64,000 nucleotides of DNA, taken from NCBI GenBank assembly GCA_034926635.1, contig JAYFQX010000006.1:1-64000 (forward strand), given 5' to 3'. Origin of the DNA: Christensenella sp034926635 (GTDB lineage Bacteria > Bacillota > Clostridia > Christensenellales > Christensenellaceae). The notes beneath the pieces were generated by a model, which saw only the letters and a list, made by a program, of their open reading frames with translations, had not been told where the DNA came from and did not search any database. Both the position numbers and the translations under genes were made by a program. Positions 31,912 through 41,519 of this stretch are shown in pieces (the stretch's first letter is position 1; every line of letters begins with the position of its first letter).

Positions 31912-33573
31912 ATGAAAAAACGAATCGGATTGCTTGTACTCGCGTTTGTAGCGGCGTTTTGCTTTGCGATGCCCGTGGCTGGCGCGGCATCGGGCGCGGG
32001 TTCCCAGGGTGGTACGGCGACCGCCGCTTCTACGGGGAGTTCGCTTACGATCGATAACGAGCACCAATACTTAAGCACCGACGGCACGCCTCTGATGGAA
32101 AAAACTTACCAGCAGGGTTACCGCCCGATTGTGGCGAACGGCATGGCAAACATTGTGCTGCCGCTGCTGGCGGGTGCGGACGTCGATACGACAAAACCCA
32201 TTACTACCACCATAGATATGGGCGACGCGACCTCCTCGCCGTTTGTTATTAAGAATTATGAGAAGACTTATGCATTCGGCAATAACAAAGTAACGGGGGG
32301 GACGCAGCCGTCCTATCTGGTAGCTTATGATCTAGAGCTTTCGCCATCGCGCCAAAACGGGGTTTATCCGGTTGTGATCACGGCGTCATATACGCTTTCG
32401 GACGGAACACAGGAATCGCAGCAGTTTACGGTGTTTGTCACCATCAGCGATGTTCCCGCTCCCGCGCCGGAGCCGGAGCCTACGCCCGATGCAGGCGGCG
32501 GTGGCGGCACAACAGGAAATACGTCGCAGGCAAAATTGATTATCAGCAACTATACCATCACGCCCGACCCGGTGAATGCGGGCGATAAATTTACCGTAGA
32601 GGTCACGCTGAGAAACACCAGCAAAAAACAAACCGTGCGCAATATCACGGCAACGTTCAAAAGCGCGGCAGAAGGACTTTCACCTTCGGATAACACCAAC
32701 ACGGCATATATTGAAAAAATCGGCGCGGATAAAACAGAGACGTTTTCGTTCAGCATGAGCGCGCGCGCGGATTCTAAATCAGGGCCGCAGAAAATAGAGA
32801 TCGCTCTTGCCTACGAGGACGGCAGCGCAGCGCCGCTTACCGCGACGGATGAAGTAACGGTGGAAGTACACCAAAAAATTCGGCTGACCCATGACGACCC
32901 CAAGTTCCCTACCGAGGCAACCATGGGCGACAGCCTCACGGCAAGCCTGAACCTTTATAACAAAGGCAAAAGCACGCTTTATAATGTGACGGTAAAGCTG
33001 GAAGTGCCGGGCATCGTTCCGGAAAGCAGCGCGTTTTTAGGCAATATGGAATCCGGCACATCCAAAACAGCAGATATTTATGCTTCGGTGGAGTCTGATA
33101 CCAGTACTGCTGCGCCAGAAGGAGATCCATCCGGCGGCACAGACGCTTCTTCGCAGGAAAACGGGGGAATGGCGTCTGCCACAAAGATGGCGACTACCGA
33201 TACAGAAACCGGCGGCAGCACGGATGCAGGCAGCAGCGGGCAAATCGGCGGAGGACTCTCGCCGGATGCAGGCACACAGTCGGCGCAGCCCGGGCCTGTG
33301 GAGGGAAACCTCGTTGTGACCTATGAAGACGAATACGGCGAAGCATATGAGTTAAAAATTCCTGTAAAAACGACGCTTGTGCCCATGCCGAGTTATGACG
33401 ATGTTCCCATGGACGAGCCCGTAGAAGAGACCCCGCAGGGACTGCCTGTTTGGGCATGGATCGCTATTGCGGGCGGCGCAGCGGCAGTGGTGATCGTGAT
33501 AGTCCTGAAAAAGAAAAAGAAAAAACGTGCGCAGGAACTAATGGAGGAAATGGACGACGATGACATTCTTTGA
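31912..33573 (+). CDS. Extracellular CARDB-like subunit with C-terminal anchor
   Basis: This is a 553-aa protein. A signal peptide (residues 1-26, ending PVAGAAS) is followed by a beta-rich domain (residues 40-180), a Pro/Glu linker, and two CARDB/COG1361-like domains (residues 205-330 and 330-490; FTVEVTLRNTSKKQTVRNI, LTASLNLYNKGKSTLYNVTV). A low-complexity Ser/Gly/Thr insert lies near 395-440. The C-terminal span (WAWIAIAGGAAAVVIVIVL) ends in a Lys-rich tail. It starts one base after the ATPase stop and overlaps the permease gene by 14 bp. It probably replaces the periplasmic MacA-like adaptor of Gram-negative systems. Confidence 0.8.
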   Translation: MKKRIGLLVLAFVAAFCFAMPVAGAASGAGSQGGTATAASTGSSLTIDNEHQYLSTDGTPLMEKTYQQGYRPIVANGMANIVLPLLAGADVDTTKPITTTIDMGDATSSPFVIKNYEKTYAFGNNKVTGGTQPSYLVAYDLELSPSRQNGVYPVVITASYTLSDGTQESQQFTVFVTISDVPAPAPEPEPTPDAGGGGGTTGNTSQAKLIISNYTITPDPVNAGDKFTVEVTLRNTSKKQTVRNITATFKSAAEGLSPSDNTNTAYIEKIGADKTETFSFSMSARADSKSGPQKIEIALAYEDGSAAPLTATDEVTVEVHQKIRLTHDDPKFPTEATMGDSLTASLNLYNKGKSTLYNVTVKLEVPGIVPESSAFLGNMESGTSKTADIYASVESDTSTAAPEGDPSGGTDASSQENGGMASATKMATTDTETGGSTDAGSSGQIGGGLSPDAGTQSAQPGPVEGNLVVTYEDEYGEAYELKIPVKTTLVPMPSYDDVPMDEPVEETPQGLPVWAWIAIAGGAAAVVIVIVLKKKKKKRAQELMEEMDDDDIL

Positions 33574-34909
33574 TATCGCCATTCTGGCGGCGTCTAACCT
33601 GTGGCGGCGTAAGATGCGCACCATATTGACCGTGCTGGGCGTGATTATCGGTACGGCATGTATTGTCATCATGGTGGCGCTCGGTCTTGGAAATCTGGAG
33701 CAGTTCAACCAAAGCATTATGCAAAACAACAATTTGACACAAATCCAGATTTCGCCGATGGGAAACGGCCAGAAAAACAAGCTGACGGACGCTAAGCTAA
33801 ACCAGATCCGCACAATCCCGGGCGTGAAAAACGCCACAGGGCTCATCAGCATTCAGTCTTACATGGTGATGGGGAAATATACGGCGGATACCTCGGTTTA
33901 TGCCGTAGACCCGGCTTCCATGGATTTCAAATTCAAGGAAGGAGCCGTGTTTTCGGATTCTACCAACATCGAGCTTGTGGTGGGCGCAAATGCGCGTCAA
34001 TATTTTACCGATCCGCGAAATTCGGCGTCAAATGAAATGTATGCCATGAGTATGGGTATGGCTTCGGCAACAGGCGGTGATGAAGAGAATCAGACTCCAC
34101 AAGGTCCCGATGTAGATTGGGTCGGGATGGGCATTAAGTATTACCCAGCAGGGGGATACATCGTCACCGGCAATGAGGCGGCGACGCCGGATGCACCTAA
34201 GCCCAAGGAGTACCGGGCGAAGATCACCGGCGTACTGGAGCAGTCCGACAGCGAGCAAAGCTATAATATTTATATGAGTATTCCCGCGGCAAATATGCTG
34301 ATCCGGGAAAACCGTAAGCTTATGGAGAACAACCAGATCAAGGCAGGGGAATATTCACAAGGATATGTCAATGCGGTAGACGTGGATTCCGTACAGAGCG
34401 TGCTCGCGGCGCTTAAAGAAATGGGATTGCAGGCATACAGCCCAACCGAATGGATCAACCAGATGCAGTCGGAACAGGCACGTCAACAGTCGCAGCTTAT
34501 TGCCATTGGTCTGATTTCGCTTCTGGTTTCGGCAATCGGCATTGCAAACACCATGCTGGCGAGTATTCTGGAACGCAGCCGTGAGATTGGCGTGATGAAG
34601 GTCATCGGGCTTTCCATCCGCAAAATCAACATGATGTTTTTGGTAGAGGCGGCAATGATCGGGCTTTTGGGCGGGTTGATCGGTATTGGGATCGGCTATA
34701 TCTTTGCGGCAGTCAGCAGCCTTGGCGGCGGTGGGGAAATGAACTTCCTCGGCATGTACTTCCAAAGCGGGGTGCAGCTCGTCATTCCTTGGTGGCTTGC
34801 GCTTGGGTCGGTCGCCATTGCGGTGGGGGTCGGCGTGATCTCGGGACTTTATCCCGCGTGGAAGGCCACAAAGATGAGTCCGCTGGAGGCAATTCGAAGC
34901 TCAAACTAA
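33560..34909 (+). CDS. ABC transporter permease, MacB/FtsX type
   Basis: This 449-aa permease has a first span (residues 21-42, LTVLGVIIGTACIVIMVALG), a large extracytoplasmic domain (residues 50-310) and three C-terminal spans. The conserved FtsX region reads GIANTMLASILERSREIGVMKVIG, quoted here only in part: IGVMKVIGLSIRKI. It ends YPAWKATKMSPLEAIRSS as in MacB. With the ATPase and CARDB-like subunit it forms a complete mechanotransmission transporter; the substrate is unknown. Confidence 0.9.
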   Translation: MTFFDIAILAASNLWRRKMRTILTVLGVIIGTACIVIMVALGLGNLEQFNQSIMQNNNLTQIQISPMGNGQKNKLTDAKLNQIRTIPGVKNATGLISIQSYMVMGKYTADTSVYAVDPASMDFKFKEGAVFSDSTNIELVVGANARQYFTDPRNSASNEMYAMSMGMASATGGDEENQTPQGPDVDWVGMGIKYYPAGGYIVTGNEAATPDAPKPKEYRAKITGVLEQSDSEQSYNIYMSIPAANMLIRENRKLMENNQIKAGEYSQGYVNAVDVDSVQSVLAALKEMGLQAYSPTEWINQMQSEQARQQSQLIAIGLISLLVSAIGIANTMLASILERSREIGVMKVIGLSIRKINMMFLVEAAMIGLLGGLIGIGIGYIFAAVSSLGGGGEMNFLGMYFQSGVQLVIPWWLALGSVAIAVGVGVISGLYPAWKATKMSPLEAIRSSN

Positions 34910-34918
34910 ATCAATATG

Positions 34919-34949
34919 CGGCACGGCATTTGCGCTGTGCCGTTTTTGT
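34919..34949 (+). terminator. Terminator of the MacB-like operon
   Basis: CGGCAC and GTGCCG pair around an inner GC-containing loop, followed by TTTTTG. Confidence 0.7.
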
Positions 34950-35123
34950 TAGGAGCAACAAAGCAGCGGTTGTGTGCGGAAAAGAAGTTTATTTCGTGCG
35001 CTGGGTTGGTATCTATAAAAAAAGGGTGCGGTAGTAAGACGAAAGTTTTACGCCGCGGGAAACGAACGCTCCGCCGGGGGGGAGAAGAAGGCTTTGTGCC
35101 GCCCCGGGAAAGGAAGGAAGAAA

Positions 35124-36164
35124 ATGTATCAGCAAAAGATTCGCGCCGTGCAGTACGGCTGCGGCAAGATGGCACGGTATATGGTGCGGTATCTCTTTGA
35201 AAAAGGCGTGGACATCGTTGGTGCGATTGACGTAAACCCGGAGATCGTGGGGATGGACGTCGGCGAATGGGCGGGGATCGGACGCTTGAATGTCCCCATC
35301 CGTGACGATGCGGACGCGGTACTCGACGAATGCGACCCGGATATTGCGGTGCTGACGCTGTTCAGTTTTATGACGGATATGTATCCGCATATGGAAAAAT
35401 GCGCGATGCGCGGCATCAACGTGGTAACAACTTGCGAAGAGGCGATCTATCCGTGGACAACATCTCCCGCGCTCACCAACCGGCTGGACGCGCTGGCTAA
35501 GGAAACAGGCTGTACCATCACGGGATCGGGTATGCAGGACATTTACTGGATTCATATGATTGCCTGTGTGGCGGGCGGCATACAGCGGATCGACCGCATT
35601 GAAGGAGCGGTCAGCTATAACGTGGAGGATTACGGGCTGGCTCTTGCAAAAGCGCATGGCGTGGGGCTTACGCCCGAGCAGTTTGAAACGAAGCTCGCGC
35701 ATCCGGACGTGCTGGAGCCAAGCTACGTATGGAATTCCAACGAAGCGCTTTGCAGCCGTATGGGTTGGACGATAAAATCCCAAAGCCAGAAAAGCGTGCC
35801 GTATTTTTACGACGGCGACCTTTATTCTGCAACGCTCGGCGAGACCATCCCCAAAGGCAACTGCATCGGCATGAGCGCGGTAGTGACAACCGAGACGTTC
35901 CAGGGGCCGGTGATTGAGACGCAATGCATCGGCAAGGTATACGGACCGGACGACGGGGACATGTGCGACTGGGAAATTATGGGCGAACCAGATACGGCGT
36001 TTTACGTAAAGAAGCCCGCAACGGTAGAGCATACCTGTGCGACCATCGTCAGCCGGATCCCAACTGTGATCAGCGCGCCCGCCGGGTATGTAAGCGTAGA
36101 CCAGCTGGAAGATACGGAATATCTTTCTTACCCCATGCAAATGTATGTTGACGAAGAATGGTAA
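35124..36164 (+). CDS. 2,4-diaminopentanoate dehydrogenase-like oxidoreductase
   Basis: This 346-aa protein has an N-terminal Rossmann-like fold (RAVQYGCGKMARYMVRYLFE, then VDIVGAIDVNPE) and a DapB-type C-terminal domain. The opening and the GSGMQDIYWI and GFT-like core resemble clostridial 2,4-diaminopentanoate dehydrogenase (Ord), an NAD(P)-dependent enzyme of ornithine degradation. Its OrA/OrB aminomutase partners are not in the window, so the true substrate may differ. ATG 35124 is preferred, with AAGGAAG upstream. The 170 bp before it contain no other gene. Confidence 0.7.
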   Translation: MYQQKIRAVQYGCGKMARYMVRYLFEKGVDIVGAIDVNPEIVGMDVGEWAGIGRLNVPIRDDADAVLDECDPDIAVLTLFSFMTDMYPHMEKCAMRGINVVTTCEEAIYPWTTSPALTNRLDALAKETGCTITGSGMQDIYWIHMIACVAGGIQRIDRIEGAVSYNVEDYGLALAKAHGVGLTPEQFETKLAHPDVLEPSYVWNSNEALCSRMGWTIKSQSQKSVPYFYDGDLYSATLGETIPKGNCIGMSAVVTTETFQGPVIETQCIGKVYGPDDGDMCDWEIMGEPDTAFYVKKPATVEHTCATIVSRIPTVISAPAGYVSVDQLEDTEYLSYPMQMYVDEEW

Positions 36165-36180
36165 AGCACAAAAGCAATAT

Positions 36181-36219
36181 AAAAGAGCGGATAAGAAACT
36201 CCTTTTCCGCTCTTTTATA
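36181..36219. terminator. Bidirectional terminator between convergent genes
   Basis: An 11-bp perfect stem (AAAAGAGCGGA / TCCGCTCTTTT) lies between the dehydrogenase stop and the end of the ligase gene, with A/T runs on both sides. Confidence 0.85.
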
Positions 36220-36242
36220 TTATGGAAAAACTTGTATCCGTT

Positions 36243-37880
36243 TCAGGATTCGTTTTCTTCCGCCACAAGGTTGGAGGCGCCGTAAATCTGCCGCAGTTTT
36301 GGCTTTTCTATTTTGCCGGTGGGGTTGCGCGGCACATCCGCAAAAATAATCTTCACCGGACGTTTATAACGGGGAAGCTTGTGACAAAAATCGCGCACAT
36401 CGTCTTCGGTACAGGAGAACCCTTCTTTTATCTGTATGATCGCCGCAGAGATTTCCCCCAAGCGTTTGTCGGCGAGACCGATCACGGCGACGTCTTTTAC
36501 AGGCGCAAACCCATGAAGAAAATCTTCGATCTGCACGGGATAAATGTTTTCACCGCCGGTGATGATGACGTCCTTTTTCCGATCCACAAGGTAATAAAAA
36601 CCGTCCTCATCCTGTTTTGCCATATCTCCCGTATACAGCCAGCCGTCCGCGCCAAGGGTATCGGCGGTTGCTTTGGGATCGTTATAATAGCATTCCATGA
36701 CGCCTGGGCCCTTGACCGCCAGCTCACCGACGTCGCCCTGTTTGACAGGACGATGGCTTTCGTCCAAAATCTCGCATTCCCAGCCGTAGCCGGGGACGCC
36801 GATTGCGCCGACTTTGTGGATGTTTTCCACGCCAAGGTGCACGCAGCCGGGACCGATGGATTCGGAAAGCCCGTAGTTGGTGTCATATTCATGATCCGGA
36901 AAATATTCTTTCCAGTGGCGGATCAGCGAACGCGGAACAGGCTGCGCACCGATATGCATCAGACGCCATTGCGAAAGATGATAATCGGAAAGCTTCAGCT
37001 CGCCGCGGTCAAGCGCATCCAAAATATCCTGCGCCCACGGAACAAGCAGCCACACCACAGAGCAGCGTTCTTCAGAAACCGCGCAGAGAATATCTTTTGG
37101 CTTCGTTCCTTTTAAAAGCACGGCGCGACCGCCGGAAACAAGACTGCCGAACCAGTGCATTTTTGCACCGGTGTGGTACAGCGGCGGAATACACAGAAAA
37201 ACATCTTTTTTGGTTTGCCCATGGTGCTTCTGCTCGCAGATCGCCGCGTGCATCAAAGAACGGTGACGATGCAGGATCGCTTTGGGAAAACCCGTTGTGC
37301 CCGAGCTGAAATAAATCGCCGCTTCATCATCATCAGTCAGGGGAATACCGGGGTTGGCGCTCGAATAGCTGATGGTCTGCGCGATAAAATCTTCTGCAAA
37401 GGTAGGACAGCAAGAGCCTACGTAAAGCAATAAACGTTTTTTGGAAACTTCTTCCGCGATCTCTTCTACGCGTCCGACAAATTCCGGTCCAAAGATCAGC
37501 ACGTTTACTTCCGCGAGGTCAACACAATATTGAATTTCATCCGGCGCATAACGGAAGTTGAGAGGAACAGCCAGTGCACCGGTTTTCAGAATGCCAAAAT
37601 AAATAGGCAGCCATTCCAGACAGTTCATCAGCAAAACGCCGACTTTATCGCCTTTTTTTACGCCGCGCGCCATCAAAAGGTTCGCTACGCGGTTGGCGCT
37701 CTCGTTAAAAACGCTCCATGTCAGCTCGCGGCGGCGCGGACCGTCGGGAGCGGTTTCAATCAAATCGTAATCGCGCCAAGTGGTGAGCCGTGGCGCACGA
37801 ATTGCAGGGTTGATTTCTACAAGGGCCACGTCGTCAGGCCATTTTTCAGCGTTTTGTTCCAAATATTGCGTAATTGGCAT
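36243..37880 (-). CDS. Acyl-CoA synthetase-like AMP-forming ligase
   Basis: This is a 545-aa ANL-family enzyme that activates a carboxylic acid as an acyl-adenylate and probably transfers it to CoA. Motifs: YFSSGTTGFPKAI (P-loop), YGLSE (A5), GWLYTGDMA (A7 Asp), DRKKDVIITGGENIYP (A8 hinge) and PTGKIEKPKL with the catalytic Lys. The substrate is not evident. ATG 37880 is chosen over an earlier start because GGAAAGGA lies upstream. It is monocistronic and convergent with the dehydrogenase. Confidence 0.85.
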   Translation of the reverse strand: MPITQYLEQNAEKWPDDVALVEINPAIRAPRLTTWRDYDLIETAPDGPRRRELTWSVFNESANRVANLLMARGVKKGDKVGVLLMNCLEWLPIYFGILKTGALAVPLNFRYAPDEIQYCVDLAEVNVLIFGPEFVGRVEEIAEEVSKKRLLLYVGSCCPTFAEDFIAQTISYSSANPGIPLTDDDEAAIYFSSGTTGFPKAILHRHRSLMHAAICEQKHHGQTKKDVFLCIPPLYHTGAKMHWFGSLVSGGRAVLLKGTKPKDILCAVSEERCSVVWLLVPWAQDILDALDRGELKLSDYHLSQWRLMHIGAQPVPRSLIRHWKEYFPDHEYDTNYGLSESIGPGCVHLGVENIHKVGAIGVPGYGWECEILDESHRPVKQGDVGELAVKGPGVMECYYNDPKATADTLGADGWLYTGDMAKQDEDGFYYLVDRKKDVIITGGENIYPVQIEDFLHGFAPVKDVAVIGLADKRLGEISAAIIQIKEGFSCTEDDVRDFCHKLPRYKRPVKIIFADVPRNPTGKIEKPKLRQIYGASNLVAEENES

Positions 37881-38000
37881 ATTAAATATAAATCCTTTCC
37901 AAGACAGAAATTCTGAAAATGTTGTAACGGTATGCAAAAGCATAAAAAGCCGTCAAATTTTATAATATTACCGCAAAAGAGGAAAGTCAACCCCTTGTCC

Positions 38001-38085
38001 TCACTCGCCCTATTTGTTCGCTTTACCGCTGTGCGGCAAAGCTCGCTTTTCGGGCGGTTCGTCCGCTACCCCGCAAAACTCATTC
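38001..38085 (+). repeat. Dispersed intergenic repeat, family A, copy 2
   Basis: This is the fullest A copy, starting TCACTCGCCCTATTTGTTCG and passing through GGCAAAGCTCGC and CGGGCGGTTCGTCC to CCCGCAAAACTCATTC. Related copies lie at 7998-8081 (inverted), 38387-38436 and 45245-45307. Confidence 0.8.
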
Positions 38086-38198
38086 ACTCCGTTCATTCGA
38101 GATTTTGCGGGGACCCCGTTTTTTCGCAAAGTCCGCTTAGCTTCGTTTTTCGCTTTGCGAAAAACTGCACTCGCTCCCTTGCTCCGCCTCTGCCCCCG

Positions 38199-38346
38199 AC
38201 ACTGGGAACGGTCGCGCTGCTCCCTTCCAAAGGGGCACTATGCAGTTCCCCTTTGGGGAATCCCCTCGCTAGAAGTTGTTTTTCGTCGGCTTCCACCTCG
38301 AAAAACCGATTATTTCTGACGAACGTACTTCCATTCTGCATATACC
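38199..38346 (+). repeat. Dispersed intergenic repeat, family B, copy 1
   Basis: This 148-bp element is about 95% identical to 45068-45215. It contains a 9-bp hairpin (CCAAAGGGG / CCCCTTTGG) and the segment AAAAACCGATTATTTCTGAC. The open frames over it on both strands are by-products of the repeat and are not called as genes. Confidence 0.85.
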
Positions 38347-38386
38347 TGCGGCGAGCATACGCGGAAAACCCCGTGAAGGACTTTTC

Positions 38387-38436
38387 TCACTCGCCCTATT
38401 TGTTCGCTTTACCGCTGTGCGGCAAAGCGAGCTTTT
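38387..38436 (+). repeat. Dispersed intergenic repeat, family A, copy 3 (partial)
   Basis: The first 45 bp match copy 2 nearly perfectly, then diverge after GGCAAAGC. Together the copies fill the 0.8-kb gap 37881-38696, which holds no credible gene. Confidence 0.8.
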
Positions 38437-38602
38437 GCAGTAAGTTTGTACGCGGCGTACAGAGATATTTTACTGCGCGGCGCACTCTCCTGCGGAAATA
38501 TATTTCATCATTCATCCCTCTGTCAGAGAACGTAAAAAAATAATCTGAAAAGAAAGACAAGTGTTTTCGTTTTGCACTTTCTTTACTGAATTCGGTTATA
38601 AA

Positions 38603-38624
38603 ACTATTCGCTTTTGCGGATAGT
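38603..38624 (-). terminator. Terminator of the GntR-type gene
   Basis: ACTATTCGC and GCGGATAGT pair (one G-U) around TTTT. On the - strand the stem is followed by TTTTATAA, shortly after the regulator gene ends. Confidence 0.55.
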
Positions 38625-38696
38625 GTTCATGACGAGATCGTACAAATGACAGGAAAAAAGCAGTAATTCGTGCAGAAAGCCCGGGTTTTGGCGAAG

Positions 38697-39065
38697 TCAG
38701 CGCGAGGAATAAGCTTCGTCCACAAGCTGGAAGATTTCATCCGTCCACATACCCGCGTCGCGTGCTGCCCTGGTGGCGGCAATGAACATCTCGCGGATTT
38801 CATCGCGTTTCATGTCGCGGATACGCGATGCGTTGTCAGCAACAAAATCGCCCTTGCCCGCAACAGAATAAATCAAATTCTCCCCGCGCAGCCGTGCATA
38901 GGCTTTTTGTACGGTGTTGGGATTGATGCCCAGCTCCCGCGCAAGCCGCCGTACCGATGGAAGCTGCTCATGCGGGTGCATTTTTCCCATCATCACAAGC
39001 GCTTTCACGCCCTCGATAATTTGCTCGTAAATCGGCGTTTTGGAAGAAGCTTCCAGGGTAATCAT
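38697..39065 (-). CDS. GntR-family transcriptional regulator (YtrA type)
   Basis: This is a 122-aa regulator. Residues 10-75 form the GntR winged helix (PIYEQIIEGVKALVMMGKMH, QLPSVRRLARELGINPNTVQ, GKGDFVAD). A short helical tail of about 40 residues replaces a large effector domain, as in the YtrA subfamily. It is divergent from the membrane pyrophosphatase gene 266 bp away; such regulators usually control linked transporters, but no ABC genes follow here. Confidence 0.9.
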   Translation of the reverse strand: MITLEASSKTPIYEQIIEGVKALVMMGKMHPHEQLPSVRRLARELGINPNTVQKAYARLRGENLIYSVAGKGDFVADNASRIRDMKRDEIREMFIAATRAARDAGMWTDEIFQLVDEAYSSR

Positions 39066-39213
39066 ATTCGTTGCCGTCCTTTCGCACAGAAAGTAGTGTA
39101 TGATATGTCATAATACAATCCAATTTTATTGTCCAAAAGAACAAATGTCAAGCGGCACGATGATGCATCATGTAGAATTTGAGTAAAAAATGCAATTTCG
39201 TGAGAAATATACA

Positions 39214-39241
39214 TTGAATTTTTTTACATTCGTAATATAAT
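39214..39241 (+). promoter_or_regulatory. Promoter of the membrane pyrophosphatase gene
   Basis: TTGAAT (39214-39219), a 16-bp spacer and TATAAT (39236-39241) precede the gene by 90 bp. A second TATAAT at 39277-39282 lacks a good -35. Confidence 0.65.
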
Positions 39242-39330
39242 GAAAATGATCGCTGTCATTTATGAACCAAATCCATTATAATAGTGTAAGGTATTTTTCT
39301 TAAATATATTTTATCAGGAGGATTGAACCA

Positions 39331-41412
39331 GTGGACATTATGTTTTGGGCCCTGATCGGGGCTGTCATTGCGATTGTGTTTGCGGCAATTACCGCATCGC
39401 GCGTGATGAAAAAAAGCGAAGGCAGTGAAAAGATCAAAAAAATTGCCGGCGCAATCAGAAGGGGTGCGAATGCTTATTTAAGACGCCAATACAAAACAGT
39501 TGCGATCTTTTTCGCGATTGTTACCGTTGTATTGGTGGCACTGTCGCTCGCTTCGGGCGGCGCGCTGATGAGCATCACCGTACCGATTGCATTTGTAGTG
39601 GGCGGCGTATTCTCGGCGCTTGCGGGCTTCATCGGCATGAAGATCGCGACGGCGGCAAACTCGCGTACGGTCACAGGCGCAACCAAGAGCCTCAACGCTG
39701 CGCTGCGTGTGTCGTTCTCGTCGGGTGCGGTTATGGGAATGACGGTCGTTGGTCTCGGCCTGTTATACCTCACGCTGTGGTACTTCATCTTAAACGCTCT
39801 GTATGCAGGAGATACGGCTAAGATTGCCAGCGATATGCTGATGTTCGGTATGGGCGCATCGTGTATGGCGCTGTTTGCGCGTGTGGGCGGCGGCATCTTC
39901 ACCAAGGCTGCGGACGTAGGCGCAGACCTCGTCGGCAAGGTAGAAGCGGGGATCCCGGAAGACGATCCGCGTAACCCTGCCACCATCGCTGATAACGTAG
40001 GCGATAACGTAGGCGATGTTGCCGGTATGGGCGCAGACCTTTACGAATCTTATGTTGGTTCCATTATCTCTGCGGGTGCCCTTGCCATTGCGGCAGGTCT
40101 TGGCGGCGGCGGTTTTGCCCTGCCGATGATCCTTGCGGCAGTTGGTATCGTGGCCAGCGTGATCGGGTCTTTCTTTGTAAAAACAAAAGAAAACGCTTCA
40201 CAGAAGAACCTGCTTTCCGCGCTGCATAAGGGCGTATATATCGCGGCGGCTATCGTTGCGGTTGCCGGTTACTTTGTTGTAACGGGCATGCTCGGCACGG
40301 AACACGTAGGCATTTATGTGGCGATCCTCTCTGGGCTTATCGCGGGTATCATCATCGGATATTATACGGAATATGTAACGTCCGACCACTTCAAACCCAC
40401 CAAAGAGCTTGCGGATTCCACGGTGACAGGTCCTGCCACCACAGTAATCAGCGGTTTTGCACTGGGTATGAAATCCACCGCGGTTCCGGTAATCACCATT
40501 GTGGCAAGTGTTTTGATCAGCTATTTTGCTTCCGGCGGCACGCTTGGGGGCGATACGTTTGACGTAGGTCTTTACGGCGTTGCGATCTCGGCGGTCGGCA
40601 TGCTCTCGACCCTCGGCATCACCCTTGCGACAGACGCCTATGGTCCGGTTGCGGATAACGCGGGCGGTCTTGCGGAAATGAGCGGTCAGGATCCCATCGT
40701 GCGGGAACGTACGGATGCTCTTGACTCCCTCGGCAACACCACGGCTGCTACGGGTAAAGGCTTTGCTATTGGCAGCGCGGCGCTGACGGCGCTTGCTTTG
40801 ATCGCTGCGTTTGCGGATTCCTGCGGGATTCAGATGTCGGCGCTTTCTATCCTTGATCCAACCGTTTTGATGGGGCTGTTGATCGGCGCGATGCTGCCGT
40901 TCCTGTTCTCGTCTTTGACGATGAGCGCAGTCGGCAAGGCTGCCATGAGGATCGTTATGGAAGTACGCAGACAGTTTAAGCACATCAAAGGCATTATGAC
41001 GGGTGAAGGCGAGCCGGATTATGAATCGTGCGTAGATATCTGCACGAAGAGCGCGCTGCACCTGATGCTCGCTCCTGCGATCATCGGTTTTGTTTCCCCG
41101 ATCATTGTTGGGCTGATCCTCGGTGCGAACGGTGTGGTCGGCATGCTGGCGGGCGCTACGGCTTCCGGTTTTGTGCTTGCTGTCATGATGTCCAATGCGG
41201 GCGGCGCGTGGGATAATGCAAAGAAATATATCGAAGGCGGCGCACACGGCGGCAAAGGCTCCGAAGCGCATAAGGCTGCTGTTGTAGGCGATACGGTCGG
41301 CGATCCGTTCAAGGATACGTCTGGTCCGTCCCTTAACATCCTGATCAAGCTGATGAGCATGGTTGCGGTTGTATTTGCGGCTGTTATCATGAACTACGGT
41401 ATTTTGCAGTAA
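39331..41412 (+). CDS. hppA: Membrane-bound ion-pumping pyrophosphatase
   Basis: This 693-aa, about 16-span enzyme couples pyrophosphate hydrolysis to H+ or Na+ export. Hallmarks are the substrate-binding tract DVGADLVGKVEAGIPEDDPR, then NVGDNVGDVAGMGADLYES, and the C-terminal DTVGDPFKDTSGPS. The motif GNTTAATGKGF has Ala where K+-independent enzymes have Lys (GNTTKA), indicating the K+-dependent subfamily; whether it pumps Na+ or H+ is not settled by this. The GTG start lies 8 nt after AGGAGG. It has its own promoter and terminator. Confidence 0.95.
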   Translation: MDIMFWALIGAVIAIVFAAITASRVMKKSEGSEKIKKIAGAIRRGANAYLRRQYKTVAIFFAIVTVVLVALSLASGGALMSITVPIAFVVGGVFSALAGFIGMKIATAANSRTVTGATKSLNAALRVSFSSGAVMGMTVVGLGLLYLTLWYFILNALYAGDTAKIASDMLMFGMGASCMALFARVGGGIFTKAADVGADLVGKVEAGIPEDDPRNPATIADNVGDNVGDVAGMGADLYESYVGSIISAGALAIAAGLGGGGFALPMILAAVGIVASVIGSFFVKTKENASQKNLLSALHKGVYIAAAIVAVAGYFVVTGMLGTEHVGIYVAILSGLIAGIIIGYYTEYVTSDHFKPTKELADSTVTGPATTVISGFALGMKSTAVPVITIVASVLISYFASGGTLGGDTFDVGLYGVAISAVGMLSTLGITLATDAYGPVADNAGGLAEMSGQDPIVRERTDALDSLGNTTAATGKGFAIGSAALTALALIAAFADSCGIQMSALSILDPTVLMGLLIGAMLPFLFSSLTMSAVGKAAMRIVMEVRRQFKHIKGIMTGEGEPDYESCVDICTKSALHLMLAPAIIGFVSPIIVGLILGANGVVGMLAGATASGFVLAVMMSNAGGAWDNAKKYIEGGAHGGKGSEAHKAAVVGDTVGDPFKDTSGPSLNILIKLMSMVAVVFAAVIMNYGILQ

Positions 41413-41427
41413 TGTAATCACAAAACT

Positions 41428-41466
41428 AAAGACGCTTTCCCAAAATCGGGAGGGCGTCTTTTTTTG
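41428..41466. terminator. Terminator between hppA and the helicase gene
   Basis: AAGACGC and GCGTCTT form the stem, with an internal CCC/GGG pairing, and are followed by a T run. It serves the two convergent genes. Confidence 0.85.
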
Positions 41467-41519
41467 CAATTTTGGGAAATCGTGCGGGGTGGAAAGATGA
41501 TAGGAAGCCGGAAGACCGC

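Noticed and set aside
35013..36140. 375-codon open frame opposite the dehydrogenase gene
   Set aside because: Antisense to a clear Rossmann-type gene, with no ribosome site or recognisable motif.
36222..37115. 297-codon + strand open frame opposite the acyl-CoA synthetase-like gene
   Set aside because: The - strand has all ANL-family motifs; the + strand frame is a mirror without features.
37932..38543. Open frames over the intergenic repeats (203 codons here, similar ones at 45 kb)
   Set aside because: They follow the repeat copies, appear on both strands, change frame between copies and lack ribosome sites.
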